Part shown: piece by piece, positions 24,576 through 32,505 of the stretch | Position numbering within the stretch: position 1 is the stretch's first letter | Layout of the letters: the number at the start of each line of letters is the position of its first letter | Assembly (NCBI GenBank): GCA_019748295.1 | Contig: JAIEPT010000077.1 | Coordinates: forward strand, 1-32,510 | DNA length: 32,510 nt | Reading direction: 5' to 3' | From: Gemmataceae bacterium | GTDB taxonomy: Bacteria; Planctomycetota; Planctomycetia; Gemmatales; Gemmataceae | Position numbers and translations under genes: made by a program | Notes under the pieces: model-generated | What the model was told of the DNA's origin: nothing | Seen by the model: the letters and a program-made list of their open reading frames with translations, nothing else | Database searches by the model: none

Positions 24576-26879
24576 TCACAGCATGTCGTAGGGGTCGATG
24601 TCCACCGTCAGTTCCACGCCATGCGGCAAACGGACGGTCGGCAACGCTTGGCGAAGGACGCGGTGCAGAAACCCGCTGTGGGGCGACTGCAGTTGGAAAT
24701 GGAAACGAAACCATCCTTTGACCCGAAAGACAGGCGCTTCGGCGGGGCCAAGAATACGGAGGTCGTTGGTTGATTCACCTTGCCTCTGCAGCGATTCGAT
24801 GGCGGGGCCGAATGCGGCGGCGAGTCGTTCGGCGTAATCCAGTGCGACCGCTTCATCTTTGCTCTTCAGGACTAGTCGGGCCATGCGTTGGAAGGGCGGG
24901 TAGCCGGACTTTTCGCGATGGTCCATTTCCGCTTCCGCAAATGCCAGGTAATCGTGCGTAGCCGCTTTCGCGATGCTGGGATGCTCCGGCTGCATCGTCT
25001 GCACCAGCACGCGCCCGCCCTTGGGCCCGCGTCCGGTTCGCCCAGCTACTTGGGCGAGAAGCTGGAAGGTACGCTCGGGCGCGCGGAAATCGGGAAGATG
25101 CAACGTCACGTCCGCATTCACCACGCCGACGAGCGTGACGTTCGGGAAGTCGAGCCCCTTCGCAATCATCTGCGTGCCAAGCAGGATGTGCGTCTCGCCG
25201 CGACGAAAAGCCTCGAGCGCCTTCTTGTGACTGCCGTGCTGGCGCATCGTGTCGGAATCCATGCGCTGGGCGAGGTGATCGGGAAACTTCGTCGCGATTT
25301 CCGCTTCCAGTTTCTCCGTCCCCATGCCGTGATAGCGCACCTGGCCGGCGCCGCACTCGGGGCAGCGTTCGGGGGGGCGGCACTGGTAGCCGCAGAGGTG
25401 GCACAGGGCGATGTTTTTTTCGCGATGGAAAGTGAGGGCCAGGTCGCAGAATTTGCATTGCTGGACATAGCCGCACGCGGGGCAGTGCAAAAAGGTCGCG
25501 AAGCCGCGGCGATTGAGGAGCAGCAGCACCTGATTGCCGGCCTGAAGCGTCTGCTTCATCGCTCGCTCGAGGCTGGGACTAAGGCCGTGATACCGCTTGT
25601 CGGGATGCTTGTCGTGCCGCAGATCGACGAGTTGGACCGGCGGCATGGGCCGTTCGAAGACACGGCAGGGGAGCTTCAGCAGTCGATAGGTTCCGCGTTG
25701 GGCATTGTGCCATGATTCGAGCGACGGCGTGGCCGACCCAAGCAAGATGGGGATTTTTTCGAGATTCGCCCGCATGATCGCCACGTCGCGGGCATGGTAG
25801 CGCGGCGTGGTTTCTTGCTTGAAGCTGCTTTCGTGTTCCTCGTCAATGATGATGATGCCGAGGTTTCGCGTCGGGGCGAACACGGCACTGCGGGCGCCGA
25901 CGACGACATGGATTTTCCCCTGGTAGATGCGTCGCCAATGCCCGCTCCGCTCGGCGTCATGCAAATGGCTATGCAGCACCGCGATCTCGCCGCATCGGCC
26001 GCGGAATGATTGAATCGTCTGCGGCGTCAGGCTGATCTCCGGAACGAGGACGAGTGCTTCCTTCCCCTGCCGAAGCGTTTCCTCGATCGCGCGCAGATAG
26101 ATTTCCGTCTTGCCGCTCCCGGTGACGCCGTGAAGCAGAATCGGCTGAAATGCGGGCTGGCGCAGCGCTCGCTCGATCTCCGCCCACACCGTGAGTTGGT
26201 CCGGCGTCAAGTTGGGCGTCGGCGTCAACGGTTCACGTTCCGCATCGGCCGACGGCGCTCGGGCTGCGGACGACTCGACTCGGCTCGCAATGCGGCGGGC
26301 GAGGCCCTTTTCGAGCAGAGCGCGAATCGGGGCGTTGCCGACCGCGGCACGACGAGCGAGTTCGTTCGCTTCGATCGCCGTCCCTTCGCGATCCAACAGG
26401 TCGAACACGGTCTTTTGCTTCGCCGGCAAACGCGGCATCGGGTTGGGACGAATGGTTGCCGGGGTTGCCTCGATGAGGATCACGGACTTCGTTCCCGCCT
26501 GCTGTTTCACGCCCGCGGGAACGACCGCGTTGAGCACCTGGCCCCAACCGCAGAGATAGTAATCCGCCATCCAGCGCGTGAGCTTGAGCAGGTTTTCGGT
26601 GAGCAATGCTTCTTCATCGAGCACGCGCTGGATCGCCTTCACCTTTCGCGGCGGCGCTTCCTCGGCGATGCCGACGCAGAACCCTGGCGTTGCACGATCG
26701 CCGCGGCCGAAAGGGGCGAGCAGACGCTTGCCGATGGCGATTTCGTTGCGGAATTCAGCCGGCACCGCGTAAGTGTAGGCATGGTCGAGCGGACGATCGA
26801 AAACCACCTCCGCGAAGAGCGTGGCGGCTTCCGAAGGCGGGGCAGGGGGCTCGAAAAGCTCGAACGAAGGCTCGGTCAC
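24576..26879 (-). CDS. priA: Primosomal protein N' / replication restart helicase PriA
   Basis: PriA is a 3'-5' superfamily 2 helicase that reloads the replisome at stalled forks. From the GTG at 26877-26879 it has 767 aa. The N-terminal 3'BD has AEVVFDRPLDHAYTYAVP; Walker A GVTGSGKT is at 251-258, DEEH at 346-349 and GSATPSLESW at 381-390. Eight zinc-binding Cys are at 466, 469, 475, 478, 493, 496, 506 and 509. The tail VDIDPYDML is a normal PriA end. The frame is open 52 codons further upstream to 27035, but those residues are a translation of the composite repeat, so the GTG start is preferred. Its ribosome site is weak, and use of the upstream ATG cannot be excluded. Confidence 0.95.
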   Translation of the reverse strand: MTEPSFELFEPPAPPSEAATLFAEVVFDRPLDHAYTYAVPAEFRNEIAIGKRLLAPFGRGDRATPGFCVGIAEEAPPRKVKAIQRVLDEEALLTENLLKLTRWMADYYLCGWGQVLNAVVPAGVKQQAGTKSVILIEATPATIRPNPMPRLPAKQKTVFDLLDREGTAIEANELARRAAVGNAPIRALLEKGLARRIASRVESSAARAPSADAEREPLTPTPNLTPDQLTVWAEIERALRQPAFQPILLHGVTGSGKTEIYLRAIEETLRQGKEALVLVPEISLTPQTIQSFRGRCGEIAVLHSHLHDAERSGHWRRIYQGKIHVVVGARSAVFAPTRNLGIIIIDEEHESSFKQETTPRYHARDVAIMRANLEKIPILLGSATPSLESWHNAQRGTYRLLKLPCRVFERPMPPVQLVDLRHDKHPDKRYHGLSPSLERAMKQTLQAGNQVLLLLNRRGFATFLHCPACGYVQQCKFCDLALTFHREKNIALCHLCGYQCRPPERCPECGAGQVRYHGMGTEKLEAEIATKFPDHLAQRMDSDTMRQHGSHKKALEAFRRGETHILLGTQMIAKGLDFPNVTLVGVVNADVTLHLPDFRAPERTFQLLAQVAGRTGRGPKGGRVLVQTMQPEHPSIAKAATHDYLAFAEAEMDHREKSGYPPFQRMARLVLKSKDEAVALDYAERLAAAFGPAIESLQRQGESTNDLRILGPAEAPVFRVKGWFRFHFQLQSPHSGFLHRVLRQALPTVRLPHGVELTVDIDPYDML

Positions 26880-26906
26880 ATCAATTTCCGTCTGGGGCCT
26901 CCGGCC

Positions 26907-27133
26907 CCCCTCTCCCCCTTGGGGAGAGGGGCTGGGGGTGAGGGGAGTAAGCAGTGCTGACGCTTGTTGTTTTGGGTCAAGCCCCAGGGTAAGCGCAGCG
27001 CACCCTGGGGATCCAATCCGCGGTCTGATCCCCACCGTGCGCTGCGCTTACGGTGGGGCTTGGCGGACAACGACAAGATCATGCACCGCTATTTCCCCTC
27101 ACCCCCGGCCCCTCTCCCCAAAGGGGAGAGGGG
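26907..27133. repeat. Composite palindromic element, copy 2 (inverted)
   Basis: Same architecture as copy 1 in reverse orientation: hairpins at 26907-26931 and 27109-27133 and the 83-nt core at 26979-27061. The core differs from the reverse complement of copy 1 at only a few bases near its centre. It fills the gap between the ACT gene stop (7 bp away) and the GTG start of priA (28 bp away). Confidence 0.92.
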
Positions 27134-27139
27134 CGGAAC

Positions 27140-27532
27140 TTAGGACACCAGCAGGTCCCGGACGAGATCCCTCGCCTCCTCGACGCGTTCCGTCGCGAGG
27201 GCGACCACGGTGGATTGCTGCGTGCGGTTCAGGATACGCATGCTGCGGAGATTGATCCCGGCATCGCGGAATCGGCCCAGCACTTTCGCAAGTTCGCCGG
27301 GGCGATCTTCGAGTCGGACGACCAACACGTCCTCGCTGACGGCCATGTAGGGCGTTTGCGAAAGGGCACGCAGGGCGTCGTCGTAGCGGTCCACGGTGAG
27401 GATCGTGACGGCTGTTCCCTGAAAGGCGTCGGCCGTCATCGTCTCGATGTTGACGTTCGCCGCGGCGAGGGCTTCCACGATGGCGGCGCCCACGCCCGGC
27501 TTGTCCTCGCTCACAATCGTGATCTGCTTCAT
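27140..27532 (-). CDS. Double ACT-domain protein
   Basis: From the ATG at 27530-27532 the protein has 130 aa and consists of two ACT domains: ITIVSEDKPGVGAAIVEAL (about 4-60) and VVRLEDRPGELAKVLGRF (about 70-128), each with the usual DxPG ligand loop. ACT domains bind small ligands, mostly amino acids, and regulate enzymes of amino-acid metabolism. The start overlaps the stop of the histidine decarboxylase gene (ATGA), so the two are translationally coupled. I infer that it senses histidine or another amino acid to control the decarboxylase; no experiment is known to me. The frame is open upstream to 27700 inside hdc; that part is out of frame with hdc and rejected. Confidence 0.88.
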   Translation of the reverse strand: MKQITIVSEDKPGVGAAIVEALAAANVNIETMTADAFQGTAVTILTVDRYDDALRALSQTPYMAVSEDVLVVRLEDRPGELAKVLGRFRDAGINLRSMRILNRTQQSTVVALATERVEEARDLVRDLLVS

Positions 27533-28659
27533 GAGGCCTCCCGGCGAAGGTCTTGGATCAGGCCGTTGATCTGTTCCTTGTGCACATGCGGCACCGTAAT
27601 CAGATGGGCAATGTCTCGCTCCGTGGCCAGCTGCCACTTCCGCACAATCGCCTCCGCCGGCTTGTCGAAGACGACGGTGATCGAGTTTTCGTTGCGCCAT
27701 GCATGTCGGCCCAGTTCATTCAGCCGATCCGTCGCATACTGGGCCATGTCGAGGCAACTTTCGATGCGATTGCGAAAGCCTTCGAGGCCGAGCGATTTGA
27801 ACGCATACCAGAGTACCAGGGGCGTATATCCGTTGCGCGAACCGGAGAGCGTCGTATCGAGCGTGCCGACGTATTCGACGCTGCGGGCGATGCGATCGAC
27901 GAACGCTTTGCGAGCCATCACCACGCCGCAGGGCATTGGGCTGCCGATCAGCTTGTGCCCGCTGATGGAAATGCTGTCGGCCCCCGCCTCGCGGTTCCAG
28001 GGTTGCGGATGATCGACGAAAGGGAGGATCATGCCGCTGAGGGCCGCGTCGGCGTGGATGTAGTGCTGATGGATGGCGAAATCGCGGAGAATCTTGCGAA
28101 TGCCGTGCAGATCGTCCACCGCTCCCTTCACCGTCGTGCCGATGTTGGCGAACAGAATCGGCGGCACGTCGCGATGCAGCCGCAAGGTTTCGCGGAGGTC
28201 CTCCAGATCCATTCGGCCATCAGGCTGGCTGCGGATCATGATGTGCCTCATATTGAGGCAACGAAGGATCTTGGGGACGGAGTAGTGCGTGTCTTCCGAG
28301 AAGTAGACGATTCCGGTCGGCAGCATTTCGCGAGCGAGAAACAGGCCGTACATGTTCCCTTCGGTGCCGCCGTTGGTCACGTAGCCCCACGATTCGTGCA
28401 ACGGAAAAGCGGTGAGCTGCGCGAAGATCTTGAGCACCTCGCGTTCGAAGTCGTGCGTGTTGAGGCGAAATCGCGTGGGGACGAACGGGTCGCCGCAGTT
28501 GTTGAGCGGAAACTCGAGAAACGGCATCAGCCGGCTGTAGTCGAAGTCCGCGTTGGTCGGGTAGCCCATCTCGGTTTCGCGAGCCTTGCGGACTTGCTGG
28601 AGCAACGCATCCAGCTTCCGATCGTCGTCGGGGCTGAGCCGTGAAGCCGAGGCGGACAT
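27529..28659 (-). CDS. hdc: PLP-dependent histidine decarboxylase
   Basis: The 376-aa protein matches the length of the Morganella/Klebsiella-type PLP histidine decarboxylases (about 378 aa), which turn histidine into histamine and CO2. MGYPTNADFDYSRL and LNNCGDPF open the family fold; YVTNGGTEGNMYGLFLAR at 93-110 binds the cofactor phosphate; DTHYS holds H125, which stacks on PLP; HADAAL gives D204 near the pyridine nitrogen; SISGHKLIG at 231-239 contains the Schiff-base lysine K236. All are present. Group II decarboxylases for other amino acids are related, but the overall pattern is best for histidine. It is cytoplasmic. It overlaps the ACT gene by ATGA. GGAG lies 8 bases before the ATG. 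Confidence 0.9.
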   Translation of the reverse strand: MSASASRLSPDDDRKLDALLQQVRKARETEMGYPTNADFDYSRLMPFLEFPLNNCGDPFVPTRFRLNTHDFEREVLKIFAQLTAFPLHESWGYVTNGGTEGNMYGLFLAREMLPTGIVYFSEDTHYSVPKILRCLNMRHIMIRSQPDGRMDLEDLRETLRLHRDVPPILFANIGTTVKGAVDDLHGIRKILRDFAIHQHYIHADAALSGMILPFVDHPQPWNREAGADSISISGHKLIGSPMPCGVVMARKAFVDRIARSVEYVGTLDTTLSGSRNGYTPLVLWYAFKSLGLEGFRNRIESCLDMAQYATDRLNELGRHAWRNENSITVVFDKPAEAIVRKWQLATERDIAHLITVPHVHKEQINGLIQDLRREAS

Positions 28660-28717
28660 TCGGGAACTCCGGGGAGGGTAGTCGGCGTCTCTATTTTACG
28701 ACGGCGACTGCATTTCT

Positions 28718-28795
28718 CCCCTCTCCCTCCGGGAGAGGGGCCGGGGGTGAGGGCGTGCGACATAGAGTTGCGAGAAAAGCACCCTCACCCCCGGC
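28718..28795. repeat. Two adjacent hairpins in a divergent gap
   Basis: CCCCTCTCCC/GGGAGAGGGG (28718-28727 with 28731-28740, loop TCC) is the same hairpin type as at the ends of the composite elements. It is followed by a 14-nt inverted repeat, GCCGGGGGTGAGGG at 28740-28753 and its complement at 28782-28795, with a 28-nt loop. The gap is between divergent genes, so neither hairpin terminates a neighbour. Probably a partial relative of the composite element. Confidence 0.85.
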
Positions 28796-28854
28796 GATTG
28801 CGTGGGACGGCGTTTGGCCGTATCCTCACGGCATCTACCCTTCGGAGCTTGCTC

Positions 28855-29721
28855 ATGCGGACACGATGGTTGGCGGTTGCGGCCTTCTTCACCTTTGCGG
28901 CCTTCTCGCAGGCGGATTCCTTCGATTGGTACACCAATCCGCTGCTCGCCAAATCGGCCAAGGCGTCGCACACGGAAAAGGTCGCGAAGATCACCCATGA
29001 GACGATGGTCGGCAACTCTCGCGTCCTTCCCGGCGTTCCGGGCGCTTTTGTCGTCGTGAAGACGAATGAGGGACGATGGGCGAAGGTGCTGCTGCATCCG
29101 GGCCAGCAGAAAATCCCGGACACCGACATGAAGGCGCCAATCGCGATCATCGAGCGGTTCGTCACGTTTCGCGAGGCGGATGAAAAGACGGTGCATTCCA
29201 AGGGCGAGAAGGTGCAGCTCTTCGCCGACTTCCGCTTCAATCTCGACATGGGCCAAGTCGTCCCCGCATCGATTCCCGCAGACCTCAAGTTTATCGTCGA
29301 GGGGGAGAACGCGTGGGTCGAACCGGTCGGCAAAGCCGAATTGTACCTAGTAAAGAGGCACCTGGAGGAAGCAACGCCCAAGAAGCTGGAGAAGGTGGTC
29401 GTGGGCGAAAAGTTCGAACCGAAGTACTTCAACGGCGTCTACAAGCTGAACGATGACGGCCGGCGTTCGGGCGAATTGCATCTCTCGGTGAAGGAGACGG
29501 GGGAAGTCTTCGGCCATCTCTATTCGGACAAGGACGGGCAGAAGTACGAGGTGGAGGGGAAGGTCGGCGCGCCGCCGCACACGATCCAATTTCGCGTGAC
29601 GTTGCCGCGGACGATCCAGTTCTACACCGGCTGGATGTTCACCGCCGACGGCAAAGCCATCACCGGCGTCGCCCGGATGCAGGAACGCGAAACCGGGTTC
29701 TATGCGATCCGCAAGGAGTAA
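28855..29721 (+). CDS. Secreted hypothetical protein, 288 aa
   Basis: I do not recognise a named family. From the ATG at 28855 it starts with a signal peptide (MRTRWLAVAAFFTFAAFSQA). The frame is open upstream to 28747, but that part lies over the repeat and is rejected. Mature sequence: an N-terminal region with TEKVAKITHETMVGNSR and PGAFVVVKTNEGRWAKVLLHPG, a middle part VQLFADFRFNLDMGQVVPASIPADLKF, and a C-terminal part with NGVYKLNDDGRRSGELHLSVKETGEVFGHLYSDKDGQKYEVEGKVG, a beta-rich lipocalin/streptavidin-like pattern by eye, which is only a guess. Ends with a short hairpin after the stop. No catalytic motif is seen. Confidence 0.75.
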   Translation: MRTRWLAVAAFFTFAAFSQADSFDWYTNPLLAKSAKASHTEKVAKITHETMVGNSRVLPGVPGAFVVVKTNEGRWAKVLLHPGQQKIPDTDMKAPIAIIERFVTFREADEKTVHSKGEKVQLFADFRFNLDMGQVVPASIPADLKFIVEGENAWVEPVGKAELYLVKRHLEEATPKKLEKVVVGEKFEPKYFNGVYKLNDDGRRSGELHLSVKETGEVFGHLYSDKDGQKYEVEGKVGAPPHTIQFRVTLPRTIQFYTGWMFTADGKAITGVARMQERETGFYAIRKE

Positions 29722-29726
29722 AGGGT

Positions 29727-29742
29727 GCAGCTGAAAAGCTGC
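29727..29742 (+). terminator. Short hairpin with GAAA loop after the secreted protein gene
   Basis: GCAGCT and AGCTGC (29727-29732, 29737-29742) pair around a GAAA tetraloop, 6 bases after the stop codon. No T-tract follows, so intrinsic termination is uncertain. Confidence 0.35.
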
Positions 29743-29944
29743 GGCGCCGGCTAGGATGAGATGATTAGGGGGGGGGTTATCCCATAGCTTGTCGATTGCA
29801 ACCGGGCCAGAAGGGCTTGCTTGACCGAAGGGAGAGATGGTGCTGTCGTGGCTGATGTCCTTCGAAGAGAGGGGAGAAGGGGGCCAGACTCAGACGCATC
29901 GGAAAGCCGTTGACGCTGGGTCGCGGGGCGGCGACATTGATCGC

Positions 29945-30724
29945 ATGTCTCTTCCGCCTGCCGCCGAACCGAATGATGCGAGGAAGCCCAAGTCGTCCCT
30001 CTTGGGCTTCTTTGTCGTTTTGCAAATCGGCTTTCTCGCCGTGAGCAACGGCATCGGCTGGCTGCAGGACGTTCGCGAGGAGATGAATCCGGCGGTCAAG
30101 GATGCGGTGAAGAAGGTTGCGTCCGATTGGCCGAGCAAGGAAGGCCCCCTCTGGGAAACGACGCATGCCGCCCATGACCTCACGCGGCGGTATGCGGAGG
30201 TAACGGGCCAATTTCAGACATGGTGTCTTTTCGCCCCTTCGATCGGCCGCGAATGCGTGTTTCTTTCGCTGGAACTCAACTTCGCCGATGGCCGCAAACA
30301 AGTTCGCTTGCGTTCCGATAACGAGCCGCCGAACCCCACGAGCTATCTGCGCGTCGGCAACTTTCGGCTTCGCCGGATCGAAAACAACCTCACGCTGACG
30401 CTTCGCGAGTGGGAAGGGGAAACGGACGAGGATAAGAAGAAACGCTGGGCGTCCAAGATCAAGGAATTCATCGACGAGTACGAACGCATTTTGGCCGCCT
30501 ACCTGCGCTGGCGCGTCAACGCCTGGCAAGTCGAACATCCTGGCGAACCGAACCCGGCAACCATCACGCTGATGATGCGGCGTTATCACGTCAACGACGT
30601 CGATCACGAGCGCTACTGGGAAGGACCGTTCGAGGTCCCGGTCGGCGTGTTCGGGCTCGAATCGGGCGCGTTCATCGAACGGTACGATCCGGTCGTCGGC
30701 CGCCTGACGAAGGCCGCGCCATGA
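29945..30724 (+). CDS. Single-pass membrane protein, partner of the HTTM gene
   Basis: From the ATG at 29945 it has 259 aa: a short cytoplasmic N-terminus, one membrane helix at about 18-38 (SLLGFFVVLQIGFLAVSNGI), then a soluble domain of about 220 residues with TGQFQTWCLFAP, RECVFLSLELNFADGRKQVRLRSDNEPPN, a KEFIDEYERILAAYLRWRVN helix and TLMMRRYHVNDVDHE. No named family is recognised. The next gene starts inside its stop (ATGA at 30721-30724), so the two are translationally coupled and the products probably act together in the membrane. A longer frame begins at 29837 with GGGAGAG close to that ATG; I chose 29945 because the extra residues look non-coding. That choice is uncertain. Confidence 0.78.
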   Translation: MSLPPAAEPNDARKPKSSLLGFFVVLQIGFLAVSNGIGWLQDVREEMNPAVKDAVKKVASDWPSKEGPLWETTHAAHDLTRRYAEVTGQFQTWCLFAPSIGRECVFLSLELNFADGRKQVRLRSDNEPPNPTSYLRVGNFRLRRIENNLTLTLREWEGETDEDKKKRWASKIKEFIDEYERILAAYLRWRVNAWQVEHPGEPNPATITLMMRRYHVNDVDHERYWEGPFEVPVGVFGLESGAFIERYDPVVGRLTKAAP

Positions 30725-32073
30725 GCGATGCGCGACGGATCGTCGGTATCGAGCCCGCGTTGCCCTGGCCGCTCTCGGCGTGGTCCTGGTGGACCAAACC
30801 CGTACGGGCGGAACGATTGGCGGCACTGCGCATCTGCCTCGGTCTGATCCTTCTCGTTGACGTGCTTTTCACGTATCTGCCGGGACTTAATGCCTTCTTT
30901 TCGGCCAGCGGCATTGCGGATCCGGCCGCGTATGCGTGGTATTGGCGAACGCCGAAAGGGAACTGGTCGCTGCTGCGCGGGCCTGGCGATTCGCTGGTGT
31001 CGTCGCTCTCCATGCTTCTTTGGGGGGGCCTTGCGGCGTGGGCATTCATGGATGCATGGGGCCGGAGCCGCGAGATCGTGCCTTCGCCGCTGCGGTTGCG
31101 TTTTTATCTCATGTGGTCCGCCGTTGGGTTGGTTGCCTCCGCCGGGGTATGGTCTCGCACGATGGCCGATGCGGCGCCGCGGCAGATCTGGTGGGTCGTG
31201 CCAGGCTTGCTGGCATGGGTGCAGTTGCTGCATGCGCCGTTTCTCGCTCTGCAAAACCTGCGAGCCAATCGGCGATTCGATTGGCTGTCTCCCTGCATCG
31301 GCGTCTTCGCTTCGGTGGGCGTGGCGGTCATCGGCTGGAGGGCCGGGCAGTACGAACGGCCCGCCATCGCGCCGATATTGGAGTCGTGGCAGACAAGTCC
31401 CGCGATGATGCGTTTCGCGATCGGCCTCTGGATCGCGGCGGTCGCATTGTGGACGCTTGGATTCGCAACGCGCGTGTCGAATGTCGTCGCCTGGGTGATG
31501 GCGATGTCGTTCGCGAATGTAAATCCCTATGCGGAGAATGCGGGGGATACGGTTCGCAATATCGCATTGTTCATTCTCATGTTCGCTCCCTGCGGCGCGG
31601 CGTGGTCCATCGACTCATGGCTTGCACGCCGCAAGCGGTCCATGGGGCCCGCATACATCTACCCTTGGCCTCTCGCGTTGCTCTTTCTGCAAATGACTTG
31701 CATCTATTTCTTCAACGGCCTGTACAAGGCGGGCGGCGCATCATGGCAGGAGGGGGATAGTCTTTATCTCGCACTTGGCGACGTCACGCTTACGCGTTTT
31801 TCAATTGCTCAGATCAATCCGCCCGCCGTGCTGACGCGAATCGCAACCTACTCCGTGCTGGTTTGGGAACTGACTTTTCCGATCCTTGCTCTGTTCCGCT
31901 GGACGCGTGCGATCGCACTCGTCTTCGGCGTCGGATTTCACCTCGGCATCGGCTTGCTGATGGAGCTTGGCAGCTTTGTTCCCGTCATGTTGACCCTGTA
32001 TGTTCCGTTCCTCCCCTGGGACCGCTGGCTTGGCCGAAGTTCGAGGGGAGAAATGCAGGCGCCGCGCGCCTAA
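30721..32073 (+). CDS. HTTM-domain (vitamin K carboxylase-like) membrane protein
   Basis: This 450-aa polytopic protein is of the HTTM type, related to the membrane part of vitamin K-dependent gamma-carboxylase. WWTKPVRAERLAALRICLGLILLVDVLF at about 23-50 is the characteristic opening, and about eight to ten hydrophobic helices follow. Family blocks: NVNPYAENAGDTVRNIALFILMFAPCGAAWSIDSW, QMTCIYFFNGLYKAGGASWQEGDSLYLAL, and VWELTFPILALFRWTRAIALVFGVGFHLGIGLLMELGSF. The carboxylase lumenal C-terminal domain is lacking, so the reaction is unknown. The upstream coupled single-pass gene may supply the extra-membrane domain. Confidence 0.85.
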   Translation: MSDARRIVGIEPALPWPLSAWSWWTKPVRAERLAALRICLGLILLVDVLFTYLPGLNAFFSASGIADPAAYAWYWRTPKGNWSLLRGPGDSLVSSLSMLLWGGLAAWAFMDAWGRSREIVPSPLRLRFYLMWSAVGLVASAGVWSRTMADAAPRQIWWVVPGLLAWVQLLHAPFLALQNLRANRRFDWLSPCIGVFASVGVAVIGWRAGQYERPAIAPILESWQTSPAMMRFAIGLWIAAVALWTLGFATRVSNVVAWVMAMSFANVNPYAENAGDTVRNIALFILMFAPCGAAWSIDSWLARRKRSMGPAYIYPWPLALLFLQMTCIYFFNGLYKAGGASWQEGDSLYLALGDVTLTRFSIAQINPPAVLTRIATYSVLVWELTFPILALFRWTRAIALVFGVGFHLGIGLLMELGSFVPVMLTLYVPFLPWDRWLGRSSRGEMQAPRA

Positions 32074-32093
32074 AGGAGCCGCGCACGGAGTAA

Positions 32094-32123
32094 GCGGTTT
32101 CGCATGGCGTCATGCCGAACCGC
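32094..32123. other. 30-nt imperfect hairpin after the HTTM gene
   Basis: GCGGTT at 32094-32099 pairs with AACCGC at 32118-32123, and inside it GCATG pairs with CATGC around a GCGT loop, with a 2x2 internal loop. It lies 20 bp after the HTTM stop and may slow or stop transcription; no T-tract is present. Confidence 0.5.
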
Positions 32124-32174
32124 ATACTTCGTGCGCCGCTGTGCGTCGTGTTGGTGTTACGCGATGTTTGCCCT

Positions 32175-32198
32175 AAAAAACCCGCCCTCAAGGGCGGG
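32175..32198 (-). terminator. Intrinsic terminator on the minus strand
   Basis: CCCGCCCT/AGGGCGGG (32181-32188, 32191-32198) forms an 8-bp GC stem with a 2-base loop. Read on the minus strand it is followed directly by TTTTTT (32180-32175). It would stop a transcript coming from the right; no minus-strand gene is recognised between here and the window end. Confidence 0.7.
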
Positions 32199-32415
32199 CC
32201 TGGACGCTTCGCGAAAGCCCCGTGAACGGGGCTCGGTCTGGGCATGGCGTTTTTGCGAGAGTTCGTGTGTTCGGGCGGCGGAACGATAACGTCTCAGCAG
32301 ACTTCATCCCCAGCCGGAGCCCCGTTCAGCACCTCGATGAGTGCATGGGATTGGCGAACTTGATCCGAACGGTGCGCCGCGTTCCTCTGTGGGCGAACCC
32401 ATGACTCTGGTCGGA

Positions 32416-32505
32416 GAGCCGGATGCGGGAGACCCGGATGCGGGAGATCCGCCCGTCCGGTTCGATGAGCGGGCGGTGAAAACGGAACGCCGGTGTCCAC
32501 CGGCG
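32416..32505 (+). mobile_element. Group II intron domain V-like stem, altered, with following hairpin
   Basis: GAGCCGGA at 32416-32423 pairs with TCCGGTTC at 32456-32463, with the AGC triad (32417-32419), G-U wobble and CG bulge (32454-32455) of domain V. The stem is enlarged by a 15-nt tandem duplication: units 32418-32432 and 32433-32447 match at 14 of 15 bases. A perfect 8-bp hairpin at 32488-32505 could correspond to domain VI, but no bulged A is seen before the window ends. Could be a degraded intron fragment or a variant. No reverse transcriptase is visible upstream. The rest of 32199-32415 holds a small hairpin (GCCCCG-TGAA-CGGGGC, about 32217-32232) and nothing else I can name. Confidence 0.45.

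Noticed and set aside
27553..28644. 363-aa + strand open frame opposite hdc
   Set aside because: Antisense shadow; histidine decarboxylase on the other strand has all catalytic residues.
28747..28854. Upstream extension of the secreted 288-aa protein
   Set aside because: The extra 36 residues are read from an inverted repeat, and the ATG at 28855 is followed by a good signal peptide.
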